This document shows positions 8,077 to 15,467 of a stretch of 37,087 bases of DNA, piece after piece. A program made the position numbers and the translations under genes. The DNA lies in assembly GCF_001436275.1 (NCBI RefSeq), contig NZ_AZEH01000034.1:117909-154995 (forward strand), given 5' to 3'. How positions within the stretch are numbered: position 1 is the first letter of the stretch; every line of letters starts with the position of its first letter. The stretch comes from Liquorilactobacillus oeni DSM 19972 (GTDB taxonomy: Bacteria > Bacillota > Bacilli > Lactobacillales > Lactobacillaceae). Under the pieces are notes generated by a model. It saw only the letters and a program-made list of their open reading frames with translations. It did no database searches and was not told the origin of the DNA.

Positions 8077-8499
8077 ATGTTTTATTCAGTTAAACAGGTT
8101 TCCGATATTTTGCAAATTCCAGTTACCGAATTGCGCTATTACGCTAAACGCGGACTATATCCAACAGTTGAACGTGACCGAAATAATCAACGCTGTTTTA
8201 CCGAATGGGACTTAAATTGGGTTTATTTAGCTGATATTTTAAGTAAATCTGGTATGTCTTTAAAAAATATTAAACATTATATTGAAATTTCTCGTCAAGG
8301 AGATGTTTCAATTCCCGAACGGTATCAAATGTTAAGCGCAGTCAAAGATTCTTTAACTCAGCGGCAGCAACTTTTAAACGAACAACAAAGCGTAATTAAC
8401 GAAAAAATTAATCGTTATCAGCAGGTTTTAAATGGACAAGAAGTTGACAAATGGAACCCGCAAACAACCAGGAAAAAATATCACGATCTTCTTATCTAA
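8077..8499 (+). CDS. MerR family transcriptional regulator
   Basis: A 140-residue protein. The N-terminal winged helix is typical: YSVKQVSDILQIPVTELRYYAKRGL (helix-turn-helix, about residues 3-27), then the second helical pair ending in LSKSGMSLKNIKHYIEI. A coiled-coil dimer helix follows (SLTQRQQLLNEQQSVINEKI). No metal-binding Cys pair is present, so it belongs to the small-molecule-responsive MerR proteins that often control oxidoreductase genes. AGAAGG lies 8 nt upstream. Its likely target, the divergent SDR gene, is dead, leaving the regulator without an obvious local partner. Confidence 0.85.
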   Translation: MFYSVKQVSDILQIPVTELRYYAKRGLYPTVERDRNNQRCFTEWDLNWVYLADILSKSGMSLKNIKHYIEISRQGDVSIPERYQMLSAVKDSLTQRQQLLNEQQSVINEKINRYQQVLNGQEVDKWNPQTTRKKYHDLLI

Positions 8500-8716
8500 T
8501 GAGAGGCTTGAACAGCAATGAACCACAACTTCCCCTCAACGTGTGTGGCTCTTTCTGGTTAAGGTTACTATTTTTAATTAATGAAATATTCATATTGATT
8601 ATATAAAGTAATCTCAGGTACTTTACATATAAATTGTAATTTCAAGCTATAATAAAAGAGCACGGATAAGTGTGTTAAATAGTCATTGTAATATCCATTT
8701 AGTTAGGTTGTGTTTT

Positions 8717-9967
8717 ATGAATAATTCAAAAAAGGAAAATTATGCTCTAATATTATCAACTATTATTTTAGGAATAATTGTAGGAATTAGCTCCCTTATT
8801 TTGATTTTACTTCTGAATACAGTTGAAATAAACTTTCTGCATTTTAAAGAAACTGCACTTAACCCTGTTTCTTTAAATATTTTGCCAAGCCGCCGATTAT
8901 TATCAGTTTTTAGCGGCGGCATAATTGCGGCTCTTGTTTGGTGGATATTGCGGACAAAGTTCAAACCCGCTGTTTCTGTTGCTAAGGGCACCTCAGGAAC
9001 TAATATGCCCTTCTTTCAAACGGTAGCCCATGTCATGACGCAAATCTTTTATGTAGGTACTGGCGGTTCCATTGGTCGTGAAGTTGCTCCACGCGAAGCT
9101 GGAGCAATGTTTGCTCAAAAATGCAATCACTTTTTTAACAGATGCGGCTTGGAATTATCTCTGGCTGATCAAAAATTGTTAATAGCGGCAGCAGCTGGTG
9201 CTGGTTTTGCAGGAGTCTACAGTGCACCGATTACCGGTATGTTTTTTTGCTTAGAAGTTCTATTGAAAAAAATAACTAAGCGCGCCATTGCAGTAAGTCT
9301 AATTATGTCAATTATTGCAACATTAATCAGTGCAACAGTTAAGGGTTTTGGCCCCTATTACTTAATTGGAGGTGGAAACTTTTCATTAGTATTCCTGCTT
9401 TTCGTTGTTTTATCAGCACCACTATGCAGTATATCCGGCACTTTTTTTCGTCGTTCATTTAAATGGGCTGAAAAGAACCAGAATACTACTAAAAAAATTT
9501 TATGGACGTTGCCCTCTATGGCATTAATCACTGGAATCTTCTCAATGTCGCTACCGATAATAATGGGAAATGGACGTGCCCTAACACAAACAGCTATTAA
9601 TACTAATATTCCAAGTGAGATAATGATTCTTTTAATTGCGGGCTTAGTTAAAGCTTTTTTAACAGTATTTACAATTCAAGCCGGTGCTTCGGGCGGGACT
9701 TTAACTCCTTCTATTTCAATTGGAGCTTCACTTGGAGTAATTTTCGGTTTCATTTTTAAGCTACTCATACCAGGCATTTCGCTTTGGCAATGTGCTTTAT
9801 CCGGTGGATGCAGTTTTCTAGCAGCTTCCCAGCAAGCGCCATTAATGGCCCTATTTATGATTGTTGAAATCAGCCATTTGAATTATGCTGCATTTCTACC
9901 ACTAGGTTTAGGTGCTGCTTTGTCAATAAGTATTTCAAAGATCATTTTACATAAGAAAAATTCGTAG
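8717..9967 (+). CDS. ClC family chloride channel/antiporter
   Basis: About 416 residues with multiple hydrophobic helices. Three ion-pathway motifs are seen: GTSGTNMP (equivalent of GSGIP), GTGGSIGREVAPREAG (equivalent of GSGGSLGREGP, keeping the gating Glu but with VAP replacing GP) and GASGGTLTPSISIGASLG (equivalent of GxFxP). No C-terminal CBS domains, so it is the compact prokaryotic type. It may exchange chloride or another halide for protons. The ATG at 8717 is preferred over an upstream in-frame start at 8672, but the ribosome binding site is weak. Downstream 9968-10103 holds no gene. Confidence 0.8.
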   Translation: MNNSKKENYALILSTIILGIIVGISSLILILLLNTVEINFLHFKETALNPVSLNILPSRRLLSVFSGGIIAALVWWILRTKFKPAVSVAKGTSGTNMPFFQTVAHVMTQIFYVGTGGSIGREVAPREAGAMFAQKCNHFFNRCGLELSLADQKLLIAAAAGAGFAGVYSAPITGMFFCLEVLLKKITKRAIAVSLIMSIIATLISATVKGFGPYYLIGGGNFSLVFLLFVVLSAPLCSISGTFFRRSFKWAEKNQNTTKKILWTLPSMALITGIFSMSLPIIMGNGRALTQTAINTNIPSEIMILLIAGLVKAFLTVFTIQAGASGGTLTPSISIGASLGVIFGFIFKLLIPGISLWQCALSGGCSFLAASQQAPLMALFMIVEISHLNYAAFLPLGLGAALSISISKIILHKKNS

Positions 9968-10103
9968 AAAGTTGCAGATAATAAACATTGGACATAAAAA
10001 TAAAAGCTCGCACCAACTGTATTATTTTAATTTGTGCTGGATAAAGTCTATATTTAATTTGGTAGGTTATTTCTGGAGTTAATACCTTTAATTTCAATAA
10101 AAT

Positions 10104-10652
10104 TTAGTCACTATTTTTATTCAATTCTATCCTAACCCTTTTTAAATGCAGTTCGGTAAACTCTCCCATCCTTTTCTCAGCGACAAGTTTAAGCCTTTTT
10201 TGAAAATCTCCTTCTTCAAACAAACGCTTGCCTTTTCCCAATATAACAGGCGCAATTTGAATCCAGAGTTCGTCAATCACGTCTGCGATAAATAATTGAG
10301 TAAATAAGCGTCCTCCGCCTGCTATCCAAATAGCTTTTCCGCTGTTTGATTTCAGTTCTTTGACTAAAGAAACAGGCTCTCTTGAAACATAATAACCTTC
10401 TTGCACTCTGCCAGTATTTTTACGTGAAAAAATTATTTTTTCTTTTCCCGGAAATAGAGAAGTTTTATTCATCAGTTTTTGTGTTTCCTTATAAGTAGTA
10501 TTTCCCATCACAACTGTATCGATTCGCTTTTCAAACTCTTTGTAAGAAGAATTTCCGCCTAAATCAGTATCAAAAAGCCACTGCAAACTATCATTTTTTG
10601 TGGCTAAAAAACCGTCTAAGCTAATTGCACCATAAAAGAATACTTTTCTCAT
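10104..10652 (-). CDS. Dihydrofolate reductase family protein (RibD C-terminal domain)
   Basis: A 182-residue single-domain protein of the RibD-C/YwjB type. It starts FFYGAISLDGFLA, keeps VVMGNTTYKE, the nucleotide-binding IWIAGGGRLFTQLF and the late strand IQIAPVILGKGKRLF. The fold is that of DHFR and the riboflavin reductase domain, so NADPH-dependent reduction is expected; the substrate is unknown and it is not the housekeeping DHFR. AAGGAGAT lies upstream of the start. It lies 114 bp after the damaged alkD gene on the same strand. Confidence 0.8.
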   Translation of the reverse strand: MRKVFFYGAISLDGFLATKNDSLQWLFDTDLGGNSSYKEFEKRIDTVVMGNTTYKETQKLMNKTSLFPGKEKIIFSRKNTGRVQEGYYVSREPVSLVKELKSNSGKAIWIAGGGRLFTQLFIADVIDELWIQIAPVILGKGKRLFEEGDFQKRLKLVAEKRMGEFTELHLKRVRIELNKNSD

Positions 10653-10766
10653 TTTACTATCTCCTTTCTATTAAATTATGTCGTATTCCGATAATTGTGT
10701 TGCTTTTTTACTAATTATATTTTATACAAATTACTTGATTAATTTAAAAAATTCTCTTAGCTATGC

Positions 10767-11430
10767 CTAATTCAGGTAAACACTTACTTCTTTTATTGCT
10801 ATTTTACTTAAAGCATTATTGAAAATAAAATTTTTAACCCATTTGGGGTTAAATTTGCTATAGTTGCGTAGTGCCCATCCGATTGCTTTTTGAATGAAGA
10901 ATTCATCAGTTTTTTGATCATAAAGTATTGCCTGTGCCAAAAGCTCTTTATCAAGAGTTGTTGTTTCAAGAAACTGCAGTAAAATAGCTACTCGTCTCAT
11001 CCAAAAAATATCATGCCTGTAGAAAATTTCAAAAACACTCTCTTTTTCAACAGGATGCTGCTGAACATAACTTTCAAACACTTTACGCCAAGCATCCACT
11101 GAATCCACCAAGGCTTTTGCGTAACGTATTGTGCAAGAGCCTTTATTTCAGTAAAAGAAAAACGTTCAACGTTTGCAATACTGACATCAATTGCTACATA
11201 TTGATACTCACGCTCGCGCCTTAGATAAAGATTATTGATTACATCCATTAAATCTATTAAGTTCATTTTTTTGCTTAATTTGATAAGTTCCTTAGATTGC
11301 TGCTTTCTTGCAGGCGTTTTAATCCCTACAAATGGAAATTTATTTCGCATATATTTGGCCATAGACACCCTGAATTCGCCTGTTCCAGTAAGTCTAAATT
11401 CAACGGCCTTTTTATATCAGTATTCTTCAT
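10767..11430 (-). pseudogene. AlkD-like DNA alkylation repair protein, two frameshifts
   Basis: Joining three frames gives one AlkD-type HEAT-repeat glycosylase of about 220 residues. It begins MKNTDIK at the ATG 11430 (AGAGG upstream). It shifts in the A run read as T at 11409-11413 (five present, six needed) into KAVEFRLTGTGEFRVSMAKY and FPFVGIKTPARK. It shifts again near 11105, where TGGTGG-ATT should be TGGTGGGATT, breaking the family motif PWWDSVD that carries the catalytic Trp/Asp region. The rest (HDIFWMRRVAILLQF ... GWALRNYSKFNP) is intact. Both lesions are single-base losses, so either pseudogene or sequencing error. Confidence 0.75.
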
Positions 11431-11596
11431 TAGCTATTCCTCTCCGCAGCTGTTTTTCTCCGCTTCAATCCTAAAAAGTAGATGCCAAACAACTGCTCCG
11501 CTTTGCAGTCGATTTTTTATAATGCTTAGTTCGCCGAAAATCGACCACTCAATTACTCAGCAAATTTGCAAAGGATTATTATGTGCCAATAACTTT

Positions 11597-11971
11597 TTAT
11601 TTATGAGCAGCTGGCAGCATTTTACGAATACCTCCTCGCGGATCAGGCACATCTCCTAGATAACGCGGTATCAGGTGAATATGACAATGCATCACAGTCT
11701 GACCTGCCGTTTTACCAACATTTATCCCAATATTAAAACCAGCCGGCTGGTATTTTTTTAACAACATCTTCTTACCCGCACGCAGCAGGCTATTTATTGC
11801 TAATACCTCTGCATCATCAAGCTCAAAAAAGTTGTCTTTATGTTCTTTTGTAATAATCAGCAAGTGTCCCTTGCTGACCGGATGAGCATCCCAAAAAGCC
11901 GCAGCCAGTTTATTTTCCAAAACAAATTCGTTTTCCTTTTTTAAACAAAAAATACACTCTTTTTTCTTCAT
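11597..11971 (-). CDS. hit: HIT family nucleotide hydrolase/transferase
   Basis: A 124-residue protein with the histidine-triad motif HCHIHLIPR near residue 94, preceded by the usual GFNIGINVGKTAGQTV. The N terminus IFCLKKENEFV has the CxxC-like start of Hint proteins reduced to one Cys. The end, GDVPDPRGGIRKMLPA, is typical of Firmicute HIT proteins. The family hydrolyses AMP-lysine or AMP-NH2-type phosphoramidates; the biological substrate is uncertain. AGGGA precedes the ATG. The 166 bp between it and alkD contain no recognisable feature. Confidence 0.85.
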   Translation of the reverse strand: MKKKECIFCLKKENEFVLENKLAAAFWDAHPVSKGHLLIITKEHKDNFFELDDAEVLAINSLLRAGKKMLLKKYQPAGFNIGINVGKTAGQTVMHCHIHLIPRYLGDVPDPRGGIRKMLPAAHK

Positions 11972-12169
11972 TATGTTCCCTGTCTTTCAACTTGATTCTA
12001 ATTCATAATAATAGTTTTTTGTTTCTCATTTTCTGTCAAGTCTGTACAAGCTGTCTGCGCTTATTCTTTAAAGTTATGTTATCATATTAGAGGCTTAGGC
12101 AAGAAAAAAAGAGCCCACGTTAAGTGGCAAATAGCAATTAATTTGTTATCCAAAAGGAGTACAGTATTA

Positions 12170-13114
12170 ATGAAACTAACTAGATGGCAAGCAAACCTTT
12201 TTTTACTTTTAACAGCCATTATTTGGGGAACCAGCTACATTTTTATTAAACAGGCTCTCAAGGGCGGTATGCCTGCTGGTTTAATCAATTCTTTGCGTGG
12301 TATTATTTTCGTATTTTTTGTATATTTATTCTTTCATAAAACGATCAATCGCATGTCAAAAAAAGATTTTAAAGTTGGCTTAATTTCAGGAATTATCAAT
12401 CTGTTAGGATACCAATTACAAACAATCGGTCTTAAATACACTACTCCCGCTAATAGTGCATTTCTCACAGCTACATATATTGTAATAATCCCTTTTATTG
12501 TCTGGATCTTTTGGAAGAAAAGGCCACTTGTAAAAAGTTTTGTTGCGATTTCGCTATGTTTTTTAGGCACACTTTTTCTCACTAACATGGTTAACACTGG
12601 ATTAACCTTTCACTTAGGCGATTTATTAACGCTTTTAAGCGCACTTTTTTATTCGCTGCAGATTATTTATTTCAGCAATACAGCTGCAAAGATCAATCCT
12701 TTTACAGTCACTTTCATGCTTGGCAGTGTTCAAGCACTAGGCTGTTTAGCTTGGTCATTAATATTTGAAACAAATACATACAGTACCATACACTGGTCAG
12801 TTGCCATTTGGCCAGTTCTGATACTAGGCTTTTTTGCTTCATTCGGAGCACAAACACTGCAAGTGATAGGCCAAAAATACACGGATTCAACATCCGCGGG
12901 ATTAATCTTGATGACAGAATCCCTTTTTGCTAGCTTCTTTTCAGTTATATTGGGTTTCGAACAGCTGACTCATAATCTATTGTTAGGCGGAATACTAATT
13001 GTGGCAGCAATTTTTATAATGGAATTCAATCCGCACCAGCTGTTTTTCTTGAAAAAACGAAAGAAATTGTCGCATTTAAAAGCAATGAATCTTAAACAAA
13101 AAAATAATAGCTAA
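12170..13114 (+). CDS. EamA/DMT superfamily transporter
   Basis: About 314 residues with ten predicted helices in two EamA repeats. Repeat 1 begins WQANLFLLLTAIIWGTSYIF, with LISGIINLLGYQLQTIGLKYT and NSAFLTATYIVIIPFI; repeat 2 starts LGDLLTLLSALFYSLQIIYF and ends with the GLILMTESLFASFFSVILG signature. It is probably a metabolite or amino acid exporter. The start at 12170 has AAGGAG 10 nt upstream; an in-frame start at 12143 would precede that site. A lysine-rich tail (KKRKKLSHLK) follows the last helix. Confidence 0.85.
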   Translation: MKLTRWQANLFLLLTAIIWGTSYIFIKQALKGGMPAGLINSLRGIIFVFFVYLFFHKTINRMSKKDFKVGLISGIINLLGYQLQTIGLKYTTPANSAFLTATYIVIIPFIVWIFWKKRPLVKSFVAISLCFLGTLFLTNMVNTGLTFHLGDLLTLLSALFYSLQIIYFSNTAAKINPFTVTFMLGSVQALGCLAWSLIFETNTYSTIHWSVAIWPVLILGFFASFGAQTLQVIGQKYTDSTSAGLILMTESLFASFFSVILGFEQLTHNLLLGGILIVAAIFIMEFNPHQLFFLKKRKKLSHLKAMNLKQKNNS

Positions 13115-13122
13115 CAACAAAT

Positions 13123-13192
13123 AAAAAAGCTGAGTGCTTAAACCCATACTCCAACCTTAGGAGCATGGGTTAATTTCAGCTCAGTCTTTTTT
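13123..13192. terminator. Bidirectional terminator between EamA and glyA
   Basis: Nested stem: A6/T6 outer tracts, GCTGAG (13129-13134) with CTCAGT (13180-13185), AACCCAT (13141-13147) with ATGGGTT (13165-13171), and CTCC/GGAG at the tip. It serves the convergent EamA (+) and glyA (-) transcripts. Confidence 0.75.
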
Positions 13193-13240
13193 ACTTTTTA
13201 TAAAAATTTACTCTTACTGCAAAAGAATCGTCTATTTGAT

Positions 13241-14494
13241 CTACCTGACAGCTCCAGATGCATACAACGGATGTGCTTTCGTCAATTTATTTACTTGTTG
13301 TTTTACAACTTGCAGCTGTGCTGGGTCGTTTGCAGAATTCAAAACAGTTATGATTAATTGTGCCACCTGCTGCGCATCATCTTCATTGAAGCCGCGGCTT
13401 GTAATAGCAGGAGTTCCAATACGAATGCCGCTGGTTTTAAACGGACTCAGAGTTTCAAACGGTATTGCGTTTTTGTTGACCGTAATATTAACCGTATCAA
13501 GTAATTTTTCAGCTTGTTTTCCATTTATTCCGAAGCCACGCACATCGACCAACATCAGATGATTTTCTGTTCCGCCAGCAACTAACCGTGCCTTGCTGTC
13601 TGCTGCGAACACTTGTGCCATAGCTTGAGCATTCGTGAGTACTTGCTGCGAGTAAACTTTAAAATTTGGATCAAGAGCTTCCTTAAACGCGGCTGCTTTC
13701 CCTGCAATCACATGTTCTAAAGGCCCTCCTTGGGTGCCGGGAAAAAGAGCACTGTTGATTTTCTTTGCTAACTGTTCATCATTTGTGAGCAGCATCCCTC
13801 CGCGCGGCCCACGCAATGTCTTATGTGTGGTTGTAGTAGTAATGTCTGCGTAAGGCACCGGATTAGGGTGCAGGCCTGCAGCAACGAGGCCTGCAATATG
13901 TGCCATGTCAACCATCAGCTTAGCATCGACCTTATCAGCAATTTCTTTGAATTTAGCAAAATCGATTTTATGTGAATACGCGCTGGCACCAGCTACGATC
14001 AGTTTCGGATGGTGTTTTTCAGCAAGTGCTAAAATTGCTTGATAATCAAGCTGCTCATTATCTTCAGCAACCCCGTAGCTGACAAAATGATATGTTTTGC
14101 CGCTGAAATTAACAGGAGCACCATGGCTCAAATGTCCCCCGGCAGCCAGATCCATTCCTAAGACGGTATCACCGGGGTGAATAAGAGCTAAATAAGCAAC
14201 CTGGTTAGCTTGTGAACCAGAATGAGGCTGTACATTAGCATACTTAGCGCCGAAAAGCTTTTTCGCCCTTTCAATTGCCAAAGTTTCCACAACATCCACA
14301 TACTTACAGCCTCCATAATAGCGTTTACCAGGATAACCTTCAGCATATTTATTCGTCAAAACACTGCCTTGTGCTGCAAGTACTGCTTTAGAAACAATAT
14401 TTTCGGATGCGATCAGCTCGAGATTATCTTGCTGCCGTTTTTCTTCATTCTCAATTGCGTTCCACAGTTCAGGATCATATTCTTTATAATTCAT
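13241..14494 (-). CDS. glyA: Serine hydroxymethyltransferase
   Basis: 417 residues, full length for bacterial GlyA. It interconverts serine and glycine with tetrahydrofolate, supplying one-carbon units. Seen: [32 protein letters not shown] near the N terminus, [27 protein letters not shown], and the PLP lysine in [14 protein letters not shown] (about residue 228). GAGGTGG lies before the ATG. It follows the HAD gene by 101 bp on the same strand. No purine-repressor or riboswitch signal was recognised upstream. Confidence 0.95.
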   Translation of the reverse strand: MNYKEYDPELWNAIENEEKRQQDNLELIASENIVSKAVLAAQGSVLTNKYAEGYPGKRYYGGCKYVDVVETLAIERAKKLFGAKYANVQPHSGSQANQVAYLALIHPGDTVLGMDLAAGGHLSHGAPVNFSGKTYHFVSYGVAEDNEQLDYQAILALAEKHHPKLIVAGASAYSHKIDFAKFKEIADKVDAKLMVDMAHIAGLVAAGLHPNPVPYADITTTTTHKTLRGPRGGMLLTNDEQLAKKINSALFPGTQGGPLEHVIAGKAAAFKEALDPNFKVYSQQVLTNAQAMAQVFAADSKARLVAGGTENHLMLVDVRGFGINGKQAEKLLDTVNITVNKNAIPFETLSPFKTSGIRIGTPAITSRGFNEDDAQQVAQLIITVLNSANDPAQLQVVKQQVNKLTKAHPLYASGAVR

Positions 14495-14595
14495 ATATGC
14501 CCACCTCTTCGCTTTTCTTGAATTGTACCATAAGATACAACTTCACCGGGTCCATTTTTCAGAAGAATAAAGTCTACTTTTTCTTCCCTTTCTAA

Positions 14596-15237
14596 TTACT
14601 TTTGTGTCTTTAAAAATTGGATTATCTCAAAACCATCTCTGCACCTGGCAATTGCTTGGATTTTTGCTTTTTTTGTACCTGCCAGTATTACATTGATTCC
14701 TGCACTTAATGCAGCCTGACACCCCAGCTGTGTATCTTCTATAGCAAGCGTATCCGTCTTATTAAATCCGGACTGCTGCAGTGCATTTTCATAGATATCC
14801 GGTGCAGGCTTGGGGTTCTTGACTCCTTCGACTGTTGTTAACTCGTTGAAGTATTCCCTGACACCGATACTTTGCAAAATGCTTTCAGCTCGTTGCTTGT
14901 TGGACATCGTTGCTACACCTATGTAATAGCCATTATTTTTCAAAAAATCCAATAATTCTTGCATTCCTGCTTTCAGTTTGATACGTCCATGCCTGATTGC
15001 TTCATTTAACAATATTTCGCGTTCCTTACGCAGTTCTTTGACTTGTTCTAGGCTCCCTGTTATCTGGGCAATTAAATGGTTATTGGTATTCGAATCGCGC
15101 CCTTTCATTTGAGCCAGGTCAGCTGATTTTACTTCAAATCCATGTTTTGCCAAAACCTCTGTCCACAATTGAAGGTAAACACTCTCAGATTCAATCAGTG
15201 TTCCATCCATATCAAATAAAATACATTCATATTTCAT
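14596..15237 (-). CDS. HAD family hydrolase, beta-phosphoglucomutase-like
   Basis: About 213 residues. HAD motif I is FDMDGTLIESES (nucleophile and acid/base Asp), motif II is in VATMSN (Thr/Ser), the Lys is in VKNPKPAPDIY and motif III in LAIEDTQLGCQAA. The cap inserted after motif I contains the QMKGRDSNTNN segment, of subclass I type. It probably dephosphorylates a sugar phosphate or related small molecule, or isomerises glucose phosphate; the substrate is not fixed by the sequence. The start is taken at the ATG 15237, with GGGGGA 7 nt upstream; a GTG immediately before it is possible. Confidence 0.8.
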   Translation of the reverse strand: MKYECILFDMDGTLIESESVYLQLWTEVLAKHGFEVKSADLAQMKGRDSNTNNHLIAQITGSLEQVKELRKEREILLNEAIRHGRIKLKAGMQELLDFLKNNGYYIGVATMSNKQRAESILQSIGVREYFNELTTVEGVKNPKPAPDIYENALQQSGFNKTDTLAIEDTQLGCQAALSAGINVILAGTKKAKIQAIARCRDGFEIIQFLKTQK

Positions 15238-15467
15238 CACCAGTTCCCCCTTCTTACAACACTTTATCAAAAGTATAGCATTGCACTAGTACCGTTAGTA
15301 TATAAAACATTCAGGGATTCCTCTCATACCCCAAAATTTCTTTCCAGTTATCATAATAATTTATTATTGAATAAGTTAAACTCATCTTCAATAAGGACGT
15401 AAAACATGCTTAGTATTTGACTAACATTTTCATTAATCCTTAATATATAGTATAAGGAGGTTTTTAG

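Noticed and set aside
8500-8671. Terminator after merR
   Set aside because: CCACA/TGTGG pairing is short and lacks a good T run; not firm enough to list.
11235-11659. Overlapping plus-strand open frames opposite the alkD/HIT region
   Set aside because: Low-complexity Ser/Phe/Cys-rich translations with no initiation signals; the minus strand encodes recognised families.
13236-13562. Cys-rich 108-residue frame opposite the 3' end of glyA
   Set aside because: An antisense shadow of a highly conserved gene.
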